This document shows, one piece after another, positions 33,948 through 44,383 of a stretch of 64,000 bases of DNA. The first letter of the stretch is position 1. Each line of letters opens with the position of its first letter. The stretch covers positions 1 through 64,000 of the forward strand of contig JBKHBO010000004.1 in the NCBI GenBank assembly GCA_046542315.1, in the 5' to 3' direction. The position numbers and the translations under genes were made by a program. Origin of the DNA: PWPR01 sp046542315 (GTDB lineage: Bacteria > Bacillota > UBA994 > PWPR01). The notes beneath the pieces are model-generated. The model searched no databases. It had not been told where the DNA came from and was given only the letters and a program-made list of their open reading frames with translations.

Positions 33948-36599
33948 GTGAAAGAAAGAATAGAAAAAACATATGATGCAAAAAAAACAGAGGGAAAATG
34001 GTATCAGTTTTGGGAAGACCAAGGCTATTTTAAACCAAAAGAACGCAAAGAGGGTTCTGGCAAATTCTCCATAATGATGCCTCCGCCAAATGTAACTGGT
34101 CAATTGCATATTGGACATGCATTAGACATGACATGGCAAGATATTTTAGTTAGATTTAATCGCCAAAAGGGCCTTGAAACAGTTTACATCCCTGGAACTG
34201 ATCATGCAGGAATTGCTACACAGAGAAAGGTAAGAGACCAATTAGCTGAAGAAGGCATAGATATTTACAAAATGGGAAGAGACGAGTTCATAGATAGAGT
34301 ATGGCAATGGAAAGACCAATATGGTGCTGTAATCATTGATCAAGCACGTCAATTAGGTATTTCATGTGATTGGGAGCGAGAGAGCTTCACGATGGACAGT
34401 AGGTGCTCAGAAGCGGTACAAGAAGCATTCATTAACCTTTATGAGAAAGGACTTATCTACAAAGGTAGTTATATTGTAAATTGGTGTCCTTCTTGCGATA
34501 CTACAATTTCAGATATAGAAGTTGAACATTATGAAAAACAAGGAAAACTATATTATGTTGCTTATCCTTTAACTGATGAGGACGGGGAAATTATTATAGC
34601 GACAACAAGACCAGAGACTATTTTAGGTGATGTTGCTGTAGCAGTAGATCCTGAAGATGAAAGATTTAGCAAATATATTGGGAAAGAATGTATTTTACCA
34701 ATTCTTAATCGCAAGATACCAATTATTTCTGATGAATATGTAGATAAAGAGTTTGGAACAGGAGCAGTAAAAATTACTCCAGGACATGACCCTAATGACT
34801 TTTTAGTAGGAAAGAGACATAATCTACCTGAAATAAATATCATGAATGACGATGCAACTATTAATCAGGAAGGTGGCCCATACGTTGGCTTGGATAGATA
34901 TGTGTGTCGCGAAGCTATAATTAAGGATCTTGAGAATATAGGTTTACTTAGAAAAGTAGAAGATCACAAAATGAATATAGGACAATGTTCTAGGTGTGAT
35001 ACTGTTGTAGAGCCTTTAATCAAAAATCAGTGGTTTGTAAAAATGAAACCGCTTGCAAAAAAAGCAATAGAAGCATCAGAGAATAACTTAGTTGAATTTG
35101 TGCCTGATAGATTTGAAAAAATATACCTACAATGGCTAGATAAAATTCGAGACTGGTGCATTAGTAGACAACTTTGGTGGGGACATCAAATTCCAGCTTG
35201 GTATTGTGCTTGTGGTGAAATTATTGTAAGTAAAGAAGAGCCAGACCAATGTCCTAATTGTGGAAGAATGGGATTAATACAAGATGAAGACGTTTTAGAT
35301 ACATGGTTTAGCTCAGCACTTTGGCCTTTTTCAACTCAAGGATGGCCTAATATTCCAGTAGAAGACTTAGAATTTTATCCTACTTCTACATTAGTAACTG
35401 GATATGACATAATATTTTTCTGGGTAGTTAGAATGATAACTATGGGTCTAGAGTTAACAGAAAAAATACCTTTTGATACTGTTTTATTACATGGTCTTGT
35501 TAGAGATAGCCAGGGTAGAAAAATGTCAAAAAGTTTGGGAAATGGCGTTGATCCACTAGAAGTAATTAAAGATTTTGGTGCAGATGTTTTAAGGTTTACT
35601 TTAGTGATAGGAAACACACCAGGAAATGATATGAGATTCCAGTTTGATAGACTTGAATCCAGTCGAAACTTTACTAATAAATTGTGGAATGCTGCTAGAT
35701 TTATTCAATTAAATTTGGATGAGAATACAAAACTAGGTTTCCCAGACAAAGATTTATTAAGTAATAGTGATAGATGGATTATTAGTAGATATAGTCAGTT
35801 AAGTAATAGAACGACTGAGTTGCTACAAAAACATGAATTTGGTGAAGCAGCAAGGATGTTATATGACTTTCTTTGGAGTGAATTCTGTGATTGGTATATT
35901 GAAATGTCAAAATCAAGGTTGTATAGTGATGATGAAAAGGCTAGAGAAATTACAAGATCTGTTTTAGTAACTGTTTTTTCTAAAACATTACAATTATTAC
36001 ATCCTTTTATGCCATTTATAACTGAAGAACTTTATACTTCTTTACCTCATGAACATGATTCAATTATGATAGCACCTTGGCCTGAAGAAGAATTTATTGA
36101 CCAAGAGAGCATTAAAGAAATAACTAATGTTATGGAAGCTATTAGAGCAATAAGAAACTTGCGTCAAGAATCAGATATAACACCTGGGAAAAAGATAAAC
36201 GCAATTTTCTTATGTCAAGATAAAGAGAATATGGCATCTTTTAATAACAATAAAATATATTTAAAGTCTTTGGCCAACATAGACCAGCTAAACTTTGTTC
36301 TTGATGATAAAGGCTTACCTAAAAAAGAAGAGTCACTAACTGCTGTGATCAAAGGTGCTTCAATCTATATACCTATTGTTGATGCTATAGATTTAGATCA
36401 GGAAATTGATCGATTACAGCAAGAACAAAAACGATTAGAATCAGAAGTAAAAAGAGCCTCTAGAAAATTGGCAAATGAAAACTTTGTCAAAAAAGCACCA
36501 GAGCATATAGTTGATGAAGAAAGAGAAAAATTGAATGACTACAAGAAGCAACTAGAAGCTGTGAAAGAACGTATTATAGAATTAAAAAGATTGAAGTGA
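33948..36599 (+). CDS. valS: Valine--tRNA ligase
   Basis: Class I aminoacyl-tRNA synthetase (883 aa) that charges tRNA-Val and edits mischarged threonine. The HIGH motif is in NVTGQLHIGHAL and the KMSKS loop in GRKMSKSLGNG. The CP1 editing domain (TTRPETILGDVAVAV) and a C-terminal coiled coil (about 810-883) are present, as are Cys pairs in WCPSCDT and QCPNCGRM. The start is the GTG at 33948 after AGGAGGG; an in-frame ATG at 33918 lies within the terminator hairpin and is not used. The stop overlaps or abuts folC. Confidence 0.97.
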   Translation: MKERIEKTYDAKKTEGKWYQFWEDQGYFKPKERKEGSGKFSIMMPPPNVTGQLHIGHALDMTWQDILVRFNRQKGLETVYIPGTDHAGIATQRKVRDQLAEEGIDIYKMGRDEFIDRVWQWKDQYGAVIIDQARQLGISCDWERESFTMDSRCSEAVQEAFINLYEKGLIYKGSYIVNWCPSCDTTISDIEVEHYEKQGKLYYVAYPLTDEDGEIIIATTRPETILGDVAVAVDPEDERFSKYIGKECILPILNRKIPIISDEYVDKEFGTGAVKITPGHDPNDFLVGKRHNLPEINIMNDDATINQEGGPYVGLDRYVCREAIIKDLENIGLLRKVEDHKMNIGQCSRCDTVVEPLIKNQWFVKMKPLAKKAIEASENNLVEFVPDRFEKIYLQWLDKIRDWCISRQLWWGHQIPAWYCACGEIIVSKEEPDQCPNCGRMGLIQDEDVLDTWFSSALWPFSTQGWPNIPVEDLEFYPTSTLVTGYDIIFFWVVRMITMGLELTEKIPFDTVLLHGLVRDSQGRKMSKSLGNGVDPLEVIKDFGADVLRFTLVIGNTPGNDMRFQFDRLESSRNFTNKLWNAARFIQLNLDENTKLGFPDKDLLSNSDRWIISRYSQLSNRTTELLQKHEFGEAARMLYDFLWSEFCDWYIEMSKSRLYSDDEKAREITRSVLVTVFSKTLQLLHPFMPFITEELYTSLPHEHDSIMIAPWPEEEFIDQESIKEITNVMEAIRAIRNLRQESDITPGKKINAIFLCQDKENMASFNNNKIYLKSLANIDQLNFVLDDKGLPKKEESLTAVIKGASIYIPIVDAIDLDQEIDRLQQEQKRLESEVKRASRKLANENFVKKAPEHIVDEEREKLNDYKKQLEAVKERIIELKRLK

Positions 36600-36604
36600 T
36601 AAAG

Positions 36605-37903
36605 ATGGATTTCAATTATGAACAAGCAGTAGAATATATACATGGAATAGGGATGTTTGGCTCTAAGCCTGGCTTAGAGCGCATCTCTGCTATACTAAAA
36701 CATTTAGATAATCCAGAGAAGGACTTGAAAATAATTCATGTAGCTGGAACAAATGGAAAGGGTTCTACTTCAGCCATGTTAGCTTCAATTCTTTTAGAAA
36801 ATGGATTTGATGTTGGGCTTTTCATTTCACCTTATCTGGAAAGTTTCAATGAAAGAATTCAAGTTAATGGTAAACCAATAAAACAGGAAGAACTTGCTAA
36901 ATTAGTAAGTGAGATAAAACCTATAGTAGAAAAGGTCGCTGAAACTGAAGCTGGGCAACCTACACAGTTTGAGATTGTTACAGCAATGGGCTTTAAGTAC
37001 TTTAAAAATATTGGTGTCGATTTTGTAGTTTTAGAGGTTGGTCTTGGGGGAACTTATGATGCAACAAATATTGTAAATCCCATAATTAGTTTAATAACTT
37101 CAATAGGGTTAGATCATCAAGCTATTTTAGGTGATACTTTAGAAGAAATAGCAGCTGAAAAAGCTGGAATAATTAAAAAGAATAAACCTATTGTTATAGC
37201 AGTGACTAAAAAAGGACCCTTAAAAGTAATAAGAGAAAAAGCAAAACAAAAAAAAGCTTCATTTTATGCTTTGGGAGAAAGCTTTAATGTTAAAAGGATC
37301 GATTATTCAATTGAAGGACAAACTTTTGAATATACGATTGATCAAAAGACTAATGTATATAAAACTTCCTTTTTAGGAGAACATCAAATAAGAAATGCCT
37401 CTTTGGCTTTAACAACAGCCTTTTTAATGAAAGACATGGGTTATAATATAGATAATGAGAAGATTTTATCTGGATTAGCTAAAGCTAAATGGCCAGGAAG
37501 ACTAGAAATTATTAATAAGAACCCATACATCATTTTAGATGGTGCCCACAATGAACAAGCTACAGAAGTAATTTCATCTTCAATAAAAGAACTCTTTAGT
37601 AAAAGGATAATTTTAGTCCTTGGTATTTTATCAGATAAAAATTATCAAAAAATGGTCAAAGACTTAGTTCCTTTAGCAAAAACTGTTTTCATTACTGCAC
37701 CAGATTATTACAGGGCTTTGGATACAACGAATTTAACTAAAGAATCTAAAAAATATTGTGAGGAAGTATTTGAAATAGATGGAGTAGCTAATGCAATAGA
37801 TGAGGCAATAAATATTTCAACTAAAGATGATTTAATATTAATAACAGGATCTTTATATACCGTAGGTGAAGCTAGAACTCATTTGAAACAATTATATAAG
37901 TAA
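36605..37903 (+). CDS. folC: Folylpolyglutamate synthase / dihydrofolate synthase
   Basis: Mur-ligase-like enzyme (432 aa) that adds glutamate to folates, and in many bacteria also to dihydropteroate. The ATP loop is HVAGTNGKGSTSAML, the central domain has LEVGLGGTYDATNI, and the GAHNEQA motif begins the C-terminal domain. The ATG at 36605 is chosen. A GTG at 36596 overlapping the valS stop (GTGA) would add three residues and could allow coupling, so the start is not settled. valS-folC is a conserved pair in Bacillota. Confidence 0.95.
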   Translation: MDFNYEQAVEYIHGIGMFGSKPGLERISAILKHLDNPEKDLKIIHVAGTNGKGSTSAMLASILLENGFDVGLFISPYLESFNERIQVNGKPIKQEELAKLVSEIKPIVEKVAETEAGQPTQFEIVTAMGFKYFKNIGVDFVVLEVGLGGTYDATNIVNPIISLITSIGLDHQAILGDTLEEIAAEKAGIIKKNKPIVIAVTKKGPLKVIREKAKQKKASFYALGESFNVKRIDYSIEGQTFEYTIDQKTNVYKTSFLGEHQIRNASLALTTAFLMKDMGYNIDNEKILSGLAKAKWPGRLEIINKNPYIILDGAHNEQATEVISSSIKELFSKRIILVLGILSDKNYQKMVKDLVPLAKTVFITAPDYYRALDTTNLTKESKKYCEEVFEIDGVANAIDEAINISTKDDLILITGSLYTVGEARTHLKQLYK

Positions 37904-37955
37904 ATATAATAAATAATAGTTTTTAATATAATAATTGAATAAATAAGTTAATTAT

Positions 37956-37987
37956 CGGCAAAGAGAATTCTTTGCCTTTCTTTTTTG
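37956..37987 (+). terminator. Terminator after folC
   Basis: GGCAAAGA-GAAT-TCTTTGCC hairpin with a TTTCTTTTTT tail. Confidence 0.85.
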
Positions 37988-38068
37988 ATTAAACCTTGTG
38001 CAACTCTGTAATTGTAAGTGATATCTGATAAAATATAAACAATATAAAAGAGATAAAGGTGGTATTAG

Positions 38069-38650
38069 ATGAAACAAATAATTCTTGCTTCAAACTCTCC
38101 CCGAAGAAAGCAGCTTTTAGAACAAATTGGATTTGACCCAATAGTTTTACCTAGCAAATATGTTGAAAAAAATAATTTGCCACCAAAGTTACAAGTTCTA
38201 GATAATGCAAAAGGGAAAGCAGAGTGGATATCAAAGCGGTTTGAGGGCGATAGCCTAATCATTGCAGCAGATACGATTGTTACGGTTGATAATATTATTT
38301 TGGGCAAACCAAAAGATAAGCAAAAAGCGAAAGAGATGCTAGAGATCTTAAGAGGGAAGGCACACTTAGTTTTAACAGCTATATATTTATTTGATATTTT
38401 AACTAAAAGAGTTGAAAAAGATATCATAGAAACAATAGTTTATATGAGGGATTTTTCTAATAATGAATTAATTAATTACATTAATACAAAAGAGCCATAT
38501 GATAAAGCTGGAGGCTATGCCATACAAGGAAAAGCAAGCATTTTTGTTACAGAAATTAAAGGATCTTATTCAAATGTTGTTGGATTACCTTTAGCAGAAC
38601 TAGCTAATTTATTGTCAAAATTCAATATTGAGGTGTCCAATAAGTGGTAA
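38069..38650 (+). CDS. maf: Maf family nucleotide pyrophosphatase
   Basis: Nucleoside triphosphate pyrophosphatase (193 aa) acting on dTTP, UTP or modified pyrimidines, also linked with septum inhibition in Bacillus. The N-terminal phosphate loop is ASNSPRRKQLLEQ. The catalytic ADTIVTVDN, LGKPKD and the late DKAGGYAIQG motif are intact. It overlaps radC by 7 bases and begins the maf-radC-mreBCD-min block, a conserved shape and division locus. Confidence 0.95.
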   Translation: MKQIILASNSPRRKQLLEQIGFDPIVLPSKYVEKNNLPPKLQVLDNAKGKAEWISKRFEGDSLIIAADTIVTVDNIILGKPKDKQKAKEMLEILRGKAHLVLTAIYLFDILTKRVEKDIIETIVYMRDFSNNELINYINTKEPYDKAGGYAIQGKASIFVTEIKGSYSNVVGLPLAELANLLSKFNIEVSNKW

Positions 38651-39342
38651 GTGGAAAGTATACTATTAAAGAAATGTCAGAAGATTGTAGGCCCAGAGAG
38701 AGATTGATAAAACATGGAGCTTCTTATTTAAGTGAAGTAGAGTTATTGGCAATATTAATAAATACTGGGTATAAGTATAGAGGCAATTTAGTAACAGCAA
38801 TAGACCTTGCTCATAAAGTCTTATCAGAGTATACCCTACAAGAATTATTAACCATACCAGCAAACCAATTACAGAGAATCCCTGGGATAGGAAATGCCAA
38901 ATCTGCATCAATAAAAGCTGCCTTTGAACTTTCTAGAAGAATAGCTCAAATTAGTAAAAAAGAAAAATATTGCATTAAAGGCCCTAAAACAGCAGCAAAT
39001 TATCTAATACCTTTATTAAGGTTTAAACAACAAGAGAATTTTGTGGTATTATTATTAGATGCAAAGAATCAAATTATACGTTATAGTAGAATTCATATAG
39101 GGACTGCAAACGCTTCCCTAGTTCATCCAAGAGATGTTTTTAAAAAGGCGATATCACATAGTGCAGTTAACTGTATTATAGCTCACAACCATCCAAGTGG
39201 AGATGTAACACCGAGCAGAGAAGATATATCTGTGACTGAAAGATTAGTAGAGGTTGGTAAAATTGTTGGAATAGAGGTAATTGATCATATAATTATTGGT
39301 AACAATGATTATATGAGTTTTAAAAAAGAAGGCCTAATGTAA
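38644..39342 (+). CDS. radC: RadC/MPN family protein
   Basis: Protein of 232 aa with N-terminal helix-hairpin-helix (LQRIPGIGNAKSASIKAAFEL) and a C-terminal JAB/MPN metalloprotease-like domain. Its metal site is HNHPSGDVTPSRED, with an upstream Glu expected. The start is a GTG at 38644 inside the end of maf, with GAGGTG 8 bases before it. Despite the name, a repair role for RadC is not established. The gene has kept its place before mreB as in Bacillus. Confidence 0.94.
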   Translation: MVSGKYTIKEMSEDCRPRERLIKHGASYLSEVELLAILINTGYKYRGNLVTAIDLAHKVLSEYTLQELLTIPANQLQRIPGIGNAKSASIKAAFELSRRIAQISKKEKYCIKGPKTAANYLIPLLRFKQQENFVVLLLDAKNQIIRYSRIHIGTANASLVHPRDVFKKAISHSAVNCIIAHNHPSGDVTPSREDISVTERLVEVGKIVGIEVIDHIIIGNNDYMSFKKEGLM

Positions 39343-39356
39343 TAGGAGGAAATGTA

Positions 39357-40373
39357 ATGGCTATATTAGATAGTTTTTCAAAATACATAAGCATAGACCT
39401 AGGAACTGCAAATACTTTAATATATATAAATGGAAAAGGTATTGTACTTAATGAACCTTCTGTAATTGCTATAGAAGAAAAAACTAAAAAGGTGGTTGCA
39501 GTTGGACACGAAGCAAAAGCTATGGTTGGTAGGACATCAAAAAACATCAAAGTGGTTAGACCTGTTTTAGACGGAGTTATTGCTGATTTTGATGTTACTG
39601 AACAAATGTTAAATCAGTTTTTATCCAAAGTATATAAAAACAGAGGATTTATCAGACCAAAGGTTGTCGTTTGTATTCCTTGTGGTGTGACCGGAGTTGA
39701 AAGAAGAGCAGTTCAAGATGTTACAATTCAAGCTGGTTCTAGAGAAGCAATTATAATCGAAGAACCAATGGCAGCTGCTATTGGAGCAGGTATTATGACA
39801 ATGGAGTCAGAAGGAAACCTTGTTATTGACATTGGAGGAGGAACTACAGAAGTGGCTCTAATTTCTTTAGGGGGCATAGTAGTATCTGAATCTGTAAGAG
39901 TAGCCGGGGATGCTATGGATGAGGTTATAGTGAATGCTATAAAGCTTGAATTTAATTTAGCTATTGGTGAATCTACAGCAGAAGAAATTAAAATGGAAAT
40001 TGGTTCAGCTATAGAAGATGAAATATTCGATAAGAAGAAAATGGACGTTAGAGGCAGAGACTTAGTTACAGGGTTGCCAAAAACTATAACCATAGAGGCA
40101 AAACAAGTGAGAAAAATGTTAGAACCTGTTATTAACCAAATTCTTGAATCTGTGAGAACTACTTTGGAAAAAACACCTCCTGAACTAGCTTCTGACTTAA
40201 TGAGAAGAGGCTTGTTATTAACAGGAGGGGGAGCTCTATTATATGGAATGGATAAAAAAATAAGTCAAGAAACTGAAATGTCAGTCATTATACCAGATAA
40301 TCCTTTAACTGTTGTAGCAATAGGCGCTGGTAAGTATTTGGATTATATAGCAAGTACAAAGGCAAAGAAATAG
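39357..40373 (+). CDS. mreB: Rod shape-determining protein MreB
   Basis: Bacterial actin homologue (338 aa) that forms membrane-bound filaments and guides the elongation machinery. Actin-fold motifs are the phosphate-1 loop SIDLGTANTLIY, phosphate-2 VIDIGGGTTEVA and adenosine motif LTGGGALLYGMD. AGGAGG lies before the ATG, and mreC follows after 10 bases. Expected to work with MreC, MreD, PBP2 and RodA encoded downstream. Confidence 0.98.
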   Translation: MAILDSFSKYISIDLGTANTLIYINGKGIVLNEPSVIAIEEKTKKVVAVGHEAKAMVGRTSKNIKVVRPVLDGVIADFDVTEQMLNQFLSKVYKNRGFIRPKVVVCIPCGVTGVERRAVQDVTIQAGSREAIIIEEPMAAAIGAGIMTMESEGNLVIDIGGGTTEVALISLGGIVVSESVRVAGDAMDEVIVNAIKLEFNLAIGESTAEEIKMEIGSAIEDEIFDKKKMDVRGRDLVTGLPKTITIEAKQVRKMLEPVINQILESVRTTLEKTPPELASDLMRRGLLLTGGGALLYGMDKKISQETEMSVIIPDNPLTVVAIGAGKYLDYIASTKAKK

Positions 40374-40383
40374 AGAGGACAAT

Positions 40384-41271
40384 ATGCGAGACATTTTGAA
40401 AAATCATTTAATTTTAATATTGATTATTGCAACCATATTAATTGGTTCTACTATTATATACACAACTAATAGTAATGATTTTATATCGGAGGTAGTTCAT
40501 ACGATTTTTCGCCCTATCCAAAGCTTATTTACCTCTATAACAGAATTTGTTTCAAATACATTTCAAGATATAGATGATTTTGGAGATGTTCAAAAAGAGA
40601 GAGATGACTTATCTAGGCAAGTGTCTTTACTTAAAGTTTCACAAGTTTTATTAGATGAAGCAAGACTTGAAATAAATCATTTACACAATATATTAAATTA
40701 TTCAGAAGAACTAGAAAATTTTGAAACATCTTATGCAAAAGTGCTTACAAGAGACCCAAACAATTGGTTTAATTCTTTAACAATAGATATAGGCGAGATT
40801 GACGGAGTAGTAGAGGGGATGACAGTAATAGCAGTTCAAGAATATGATTTAGGATTAATAGGTGTTATAGATACAACAACAAGAAACACTTCAACAGTAC
40901 ATCTACTTATCGATCCTAGTAAAAACATTGCTGCTGCTGCAAAGACTTCTGGAACTATTTTAGGAGAAGAAGAAGAAGCAATCTTTGATGGTATTATTGA
41001 GGGTTCTGTTAGTGAATTAGGCTTGTTAAAAATGATATATATTTCACATGAAGCAACAATTGAAGAAAATACTAAAGTTATCACAACAGGACTTGGTGGT
41101 TTTTATGTGCCCGACATTCCAATTGGAACAATTAAGTCCTTAGAGCGTGATGCATATGGTTTATTACAAACAGCTACAGTAAAACCATTTATTGACTTTA
41201 CAAGGATTAAAGATGTTTTAGTAGTAAAGTCGCCTCTGCCAGAAAATATGGAACGTGATCAAGATGAATAA
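40384..41271 (+). CDS. mreC: Rod shape-determining protein MreC
   Basis: Single-pass membrane protein (295 aa). A short cytoplasmic tail is followed by a hydrophobic helix (about residues 9-27), a coiled coil (about 60-105, QKERDDLSRQVSLLK) and the beta-rich MreC core (ARDPNNWFNSLTID-like motif, then LIDPSKNIAAAAK). It links cytoplasmic MreB to the periplasmic-side synthases. The last 8 bases overlap mreD. Confidence 0.95.
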   Translation: MRDILKNHLILILIIATILIGSTIIYTTNSNDFISEVVHTIFRPIQSLFTSITEFVSNTFQDIDDFGDVQKERDDLSRQVSLLKVSQVLLDEARLEINHLHNILNYSEELENFETSYAKVLTRDPNNWFNSLTIDIGEIDGVVEGMTVIAVQEYDLGLIGVIDTTTRNTSTVHLLIDPSKNIAAAAKTSGTILGEEEEAIFDGIIEGSVSELGLLKMIYISHEATIEENTKVITTGLGGFYVPDIPIGTIKSLERDAYGLLQTATVKPFIDFTRIKDVLVVKSPLPENMERDQDE

Positions 41272-41743
41272 ACCACTCTTTTATTTGATTGGTATTTTGT
41301 TAACTCTATTTCAAATGTTTTTTGCAAATATTTTTGATATAAACGGAGTGGTTCCTAATATACCTATGATATATCTAATTTTAGTAGCATTATATTATGG
41401 GGAGAAAGAAACCATCTATCTTGCTTTTATTTTGGGCATAATCAAAGACTTATATTATTATAGCAACATAGGAGTAACAACTTTTATTTACGTTATTATT
41501 GTATATATAATCGGTTATAATAAGAATTATTTTTTCAATGAGAACCTCAATATAGCTCTATTATTTGTAGGACTGGCGACAGTATTTTTAGAAGGATACT
41601 TTTTTTTAACTAGCATGATTTTCATAAGTACACCTTATGATTTATCAATTTTAAATGTTTTAGTAAGGCTTGTATATAATATGGCAGTTACGAGTATATT
41701 TTTTATAATTTCAAAGTATGATTGGAAGCAGGTAATCCAGTGA
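41264..41743 (+). CDS. mreD: Rod shape-determining protein MreD
   Basis: Small integral membrane protein (159 aa) with about five hydrophobic helices and almost no other features, typical of MreD. The start is the ATG at 41264, inside the end of mreC; a GTG at 41255 would add three residues. The stop codon overlaps the GTG start of mrdA (GTGA). Position between mreC and the PBP2 gene supports the assignment more than its weakly conserved sequence. Confidence 0.88.
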   Translation: MNKPLFYLIGILLTLFQMFFANIFDINGVVPNIPMIYLILVALYYGEKETIYLAFILGIIKDLYYYSNIGVTTFIYVIIVYIIGYNKNYFFNENLNIALLFVGLATVFLEGYFFLTSMIFISTPYDLSILNVLVRLVYNMAVTSIFFIISKYDWKQVIQ

Positions 41744-43719
41744 TTGATAATAATATTGATAAAAAAAGGGTAAAAATTTTAATAGTAATAGTTTTTTTAG
41801 TTTCTGCATATTTATTAAGTGGATTAATTTGGATTCAACTAGTAGATGGACAAGAATATGCAAAAAAGGCTGTATATAATAGCTTAAGATTCCTTTCGAT
41901 TCCAGCAACCAGAGGTAATATGTTTGATATTAATGGTGAGGTAGTTGTTAATAGTACTAGTGGGTATACTATTAATGTTACATATATTTCTCAAGAGCAA
42001 ACTAAAGAAGTTGTCAATATATTAGCTCCTTTAATGCTTGATAAAAAATTAGAAGAAGAATTTTTAATTGAAAGTGAGTACGAAAATATAGAGGATAATA
42101 ACGAAGAATATCTTGAATATGTAAAAGCAAACAGTAAATTTGTGCTTGAAGAATTAAAAGAATCTATTCATGAAATTATTGAAACACAGAGATACTATCG
42201 AAGATATGAACCAATTAGAATTGCCCCTATTTCCGGAAAAACTATTAAAGAAGTTGATATGAAAGTAGTTGCAGCAATTGAAGGTAGTAGAACTCTATTG
42301 CCAAATGTTAGTGTAGAAGTTCAACCGATTAGGCAATATAAACTACAAGACTATGCTTTTCATATTATTGGAAGTATTAATCAAATTGATAGAGTTGGTA
42401 ATGACGGTTTAGAAAGGTCTTTTGATGATTATCTTTCTGGGGAAGATGGAAGGAAGCTTGTGGAAGTAAACGTAAGTGGTAGACCTACTTCTGCAATTGG
42501 TGAAATAGAGCCAACTCCGGGAAGTGACTTATATCTAACAATAGATTCAAAATTACAAAAAGTAGCAGAAGATGCTCTTATGAGGTCTATTGAAAAAACA
42601 AAGCAAACAGTTTTATCAAATAACCCAAACGATCCAGAGAAATTACTGCCAAACTCTGGTGCTGTTGTTGTAATGGATGTCAATACGGGTGCAGTTTTAG
42701 CTAGTGCTTCAATTCCACAAGTAGATAGAGATAATTATGCATATTATTCTAGTCAAAGTGCATTAAATGATGAATTAATTAGAAGGTTTTCTCCAATGAT
42801 GAATAAAGTAACTAGTTCTACTAGACCTCCTGGATCTGTTATGAAGCCACTTATTGGATTAGCAGCTCTTGAAAATAATTTTGCAGATGCTAATACCACT
42901 ATTTATTGTGATGGAACATATCACGGGGTAAATAATACATGGTCTAATTATAATGTAATGTATTGTTGGGATAGATCTGGTCATGGCGGACCTATAGATA
43001 TCAGAGCAGGATTAAAGAATTCATGTAACCTATATTTTTATCCACTTGGAGAAAAAATGGGTTTGGACTTGATGAAAGAATATTATGATAAATTTGGATT
43101 TGATAGATTTGTTAGTCTAACTACAGGTAATATTTCAACTAGAGAGCTTTTCACATCATATGGTAATAATCCTATGCCTGCAGACTTAGCACAATTAGCT
43201 ATAGGGCAGGGAGCTACGAGTGTTAATCCACTTCAAATAGTTCAGTTTGTTTCAGTACTAGCTAATGCTGAAATTAATGCTGAAGGCAATTATGTTGGAA
43301 AACTATATAAGCCATATTTGGTAGAAAAAATAGTTGATGAAGCTACTGGTAATGTTGAAAATCTTGGAAAAGAAGTTATTGATGAAATAATTATAGATAA
43401 AGAATCTTTAGACTTAATAAGAGGTGGAATGAAAGATGTTATAATGGAAAGAGGCGGTGAAGATGGAAATACTGGTACTGGTTACTGGCAGTTTCATCAA
43501 GGTAATACCCCTATATTCCCCTTTGAAATAGCAGGAAAAACTGGTACCTCACAAGAGGTAGGTTGGGGCAATCATGGATGGTTTATTGCTTATGCTCCAT
43601 ATGATAATCCTGAAATAGCAGTTGCAGTACTTGTGGAACAAGGCAGATCAGGTGGCTCTACTGGAGGTCCAGTTGCAAAAGAAATTTTCTTAGAATATTT
43701 TGCTGATATATTAGATTAA
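41740..43719 (+). CDS. mrdA: Penicillin-binding protein 2, elongation-specific transpeptidase
   Basis: Class B PBP (659 aa) that cross-links peptidoglycan during rod elongation with RodA. One N-terminal membrane helix (about residues 12-33), a dimerisation domain (LSIPATRGNMFDINGEVV), then the transpeptidase. The active-site motif is PPGSVMKP (catalytic Ser in SVMK), then SCN in KNSCNLYFY and KTGTS. The start is the GTG at 41740 overlapping the mreD stop. An upstream in-frame TTG would put the start within the binding site GGAAGCAGG. Confidence 0.96.
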   Translation: MIDNNIDKKRVKILIVIVFLVSAYLLSGLIWIQLVDGQEYAKKAVYNSLRFLSIPATRGNMFDINGEVVVNSTSGYTINVTYISQEQTKEVVNILAPLMLDKKLEEEFLIESEYENIEDNNEEYLEYVKANSKFVLEELKESIHEIIETQRYYRRYEPIRIAPISGKTIKEVDMKVVAAIEGSRTLLPNVSVEVQPIRQYKLQDYAFHIIGSINQIDRVGNDGLERSFDDYLSGEDGRKLVEVNVSGRPTSAIGEIEPTPGSDLYLTIDSKLQKVAEDALMRSIEKTKQTVLSNNPNDPEKLLPNSGAVVVMDVNTGAVLASASIPQVDRDNYAYYSSQSALNDELIRRFSPMMNKVTSSTRPPGSVMKPLIGLAALENNFADANTTIYCDGTYHGVNNTWSNYNVMYCWDRSGHGGPIDIRAGLKNSCNLYFYPLGEKMGLDLMKEYYDKFGFDRFVSLTTGNISTRELFTSYGNNPMPADLAQLAIGQGATSVNPLQIVQFVSVLANAEINAEGNYVGKLYKPYLVEKIVDEATGNVENLGKEVIDEIIIDKESLDLIRGGMKDVIMERGGEDGNTGTGYWQFHQGNTPIFPFEIAGKTGTSQEVGWGNHGWFIAYAPYDNPEIAVAVLVEQGRSGGSTGGPVAKEIFLEYFADILD

Positions 43720-43733
43720 TATGGAGGTAAGTG

Positions 43734-44366
43734 ATGGCAACAGAGGCATTAACATTAAAAGGCGATAAACAAGGATTGAAAATATTAATAAATGGCACTT
43801 TTACTGAACAAGAAATATTAGATAATTTGAATAAGAAACTTAGTGAAAATGCTAACTTTTTTAAAAATTCAGAAGTTTTCATTATTAGTAGTACAATAGA
43901 GAAGATTAATTATGAATTTTATAAAAAGATTAAAGATATTTTAGAAAAAGAGTTAAAACTAAAAGTAAAATCAACATACAAATCTTATAAAAATGAATTA
44001 GCAGAAGAAGAAACAGAATTATTAAAAACTGAATTTATTATAGGTAGTGTTAGATCTGGACAGTTTATGGAAGTATCTGGTCATATCGTAATTACAGGTG
44101 ATGTCAATGCCGGTGCACAAGTTCACGCTGACGGCAATATTATTGTAATGGGTGTAATTAGAGGAACTGTTCATGCTGGATATTCAGGTAATAAAAGTGC
44201 AATAATAGCTTGTAGTAAGTTTAGAGCACCACAAGCTCAAATCAGAATATCTAATCTAATAGTTTTTAAAAGTGATGATGACAAGAATGTAAGTGATGAT
44301 TTAGAAATAGCACATATTGAAAATAATAAAATAGTGCTATTAAGTAAAGATAAAAAGTTTACGTAA
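43734..44366 (+). CDS. minC: Septum site-determining protein MinC
   Basis: FtsZ polymerisation inhibitor (210 aa). The N-terminal domain blocks FtsZ, and the C-terminal beta-helix (GHIVITGDVNAGAQVHADGN, VMGVIRGTVHAG) binds MinD. The ATG at 43734 is chosen over the GTG at 43731, as the GGAGG site is then 6 bases away. First gene of minCDE, inserted between mrdA and rodA as in many Clostridia. Confidence 0.95.
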   Translation: MATEALTLKGDKQGLKILINGTFTEQEILDNLNKKLSENANFFKNSEVFIISSTIEKINYEFYKKIKDILEKELKLKVKSTYKSYKNELAEEETELLKTEFIIGSVRSGQFMEVSGHIVITGDVNAGAQVHADGNIIVMGVIRGTVHAGYSGNKSAIIACSKFRAPQAQIRISNLIVFKSDDDKNVSDDLEIAHIENNKIVLLSKDKKFT

Positions 44367-44383
44367 GGAGATAGAAGTTAAAT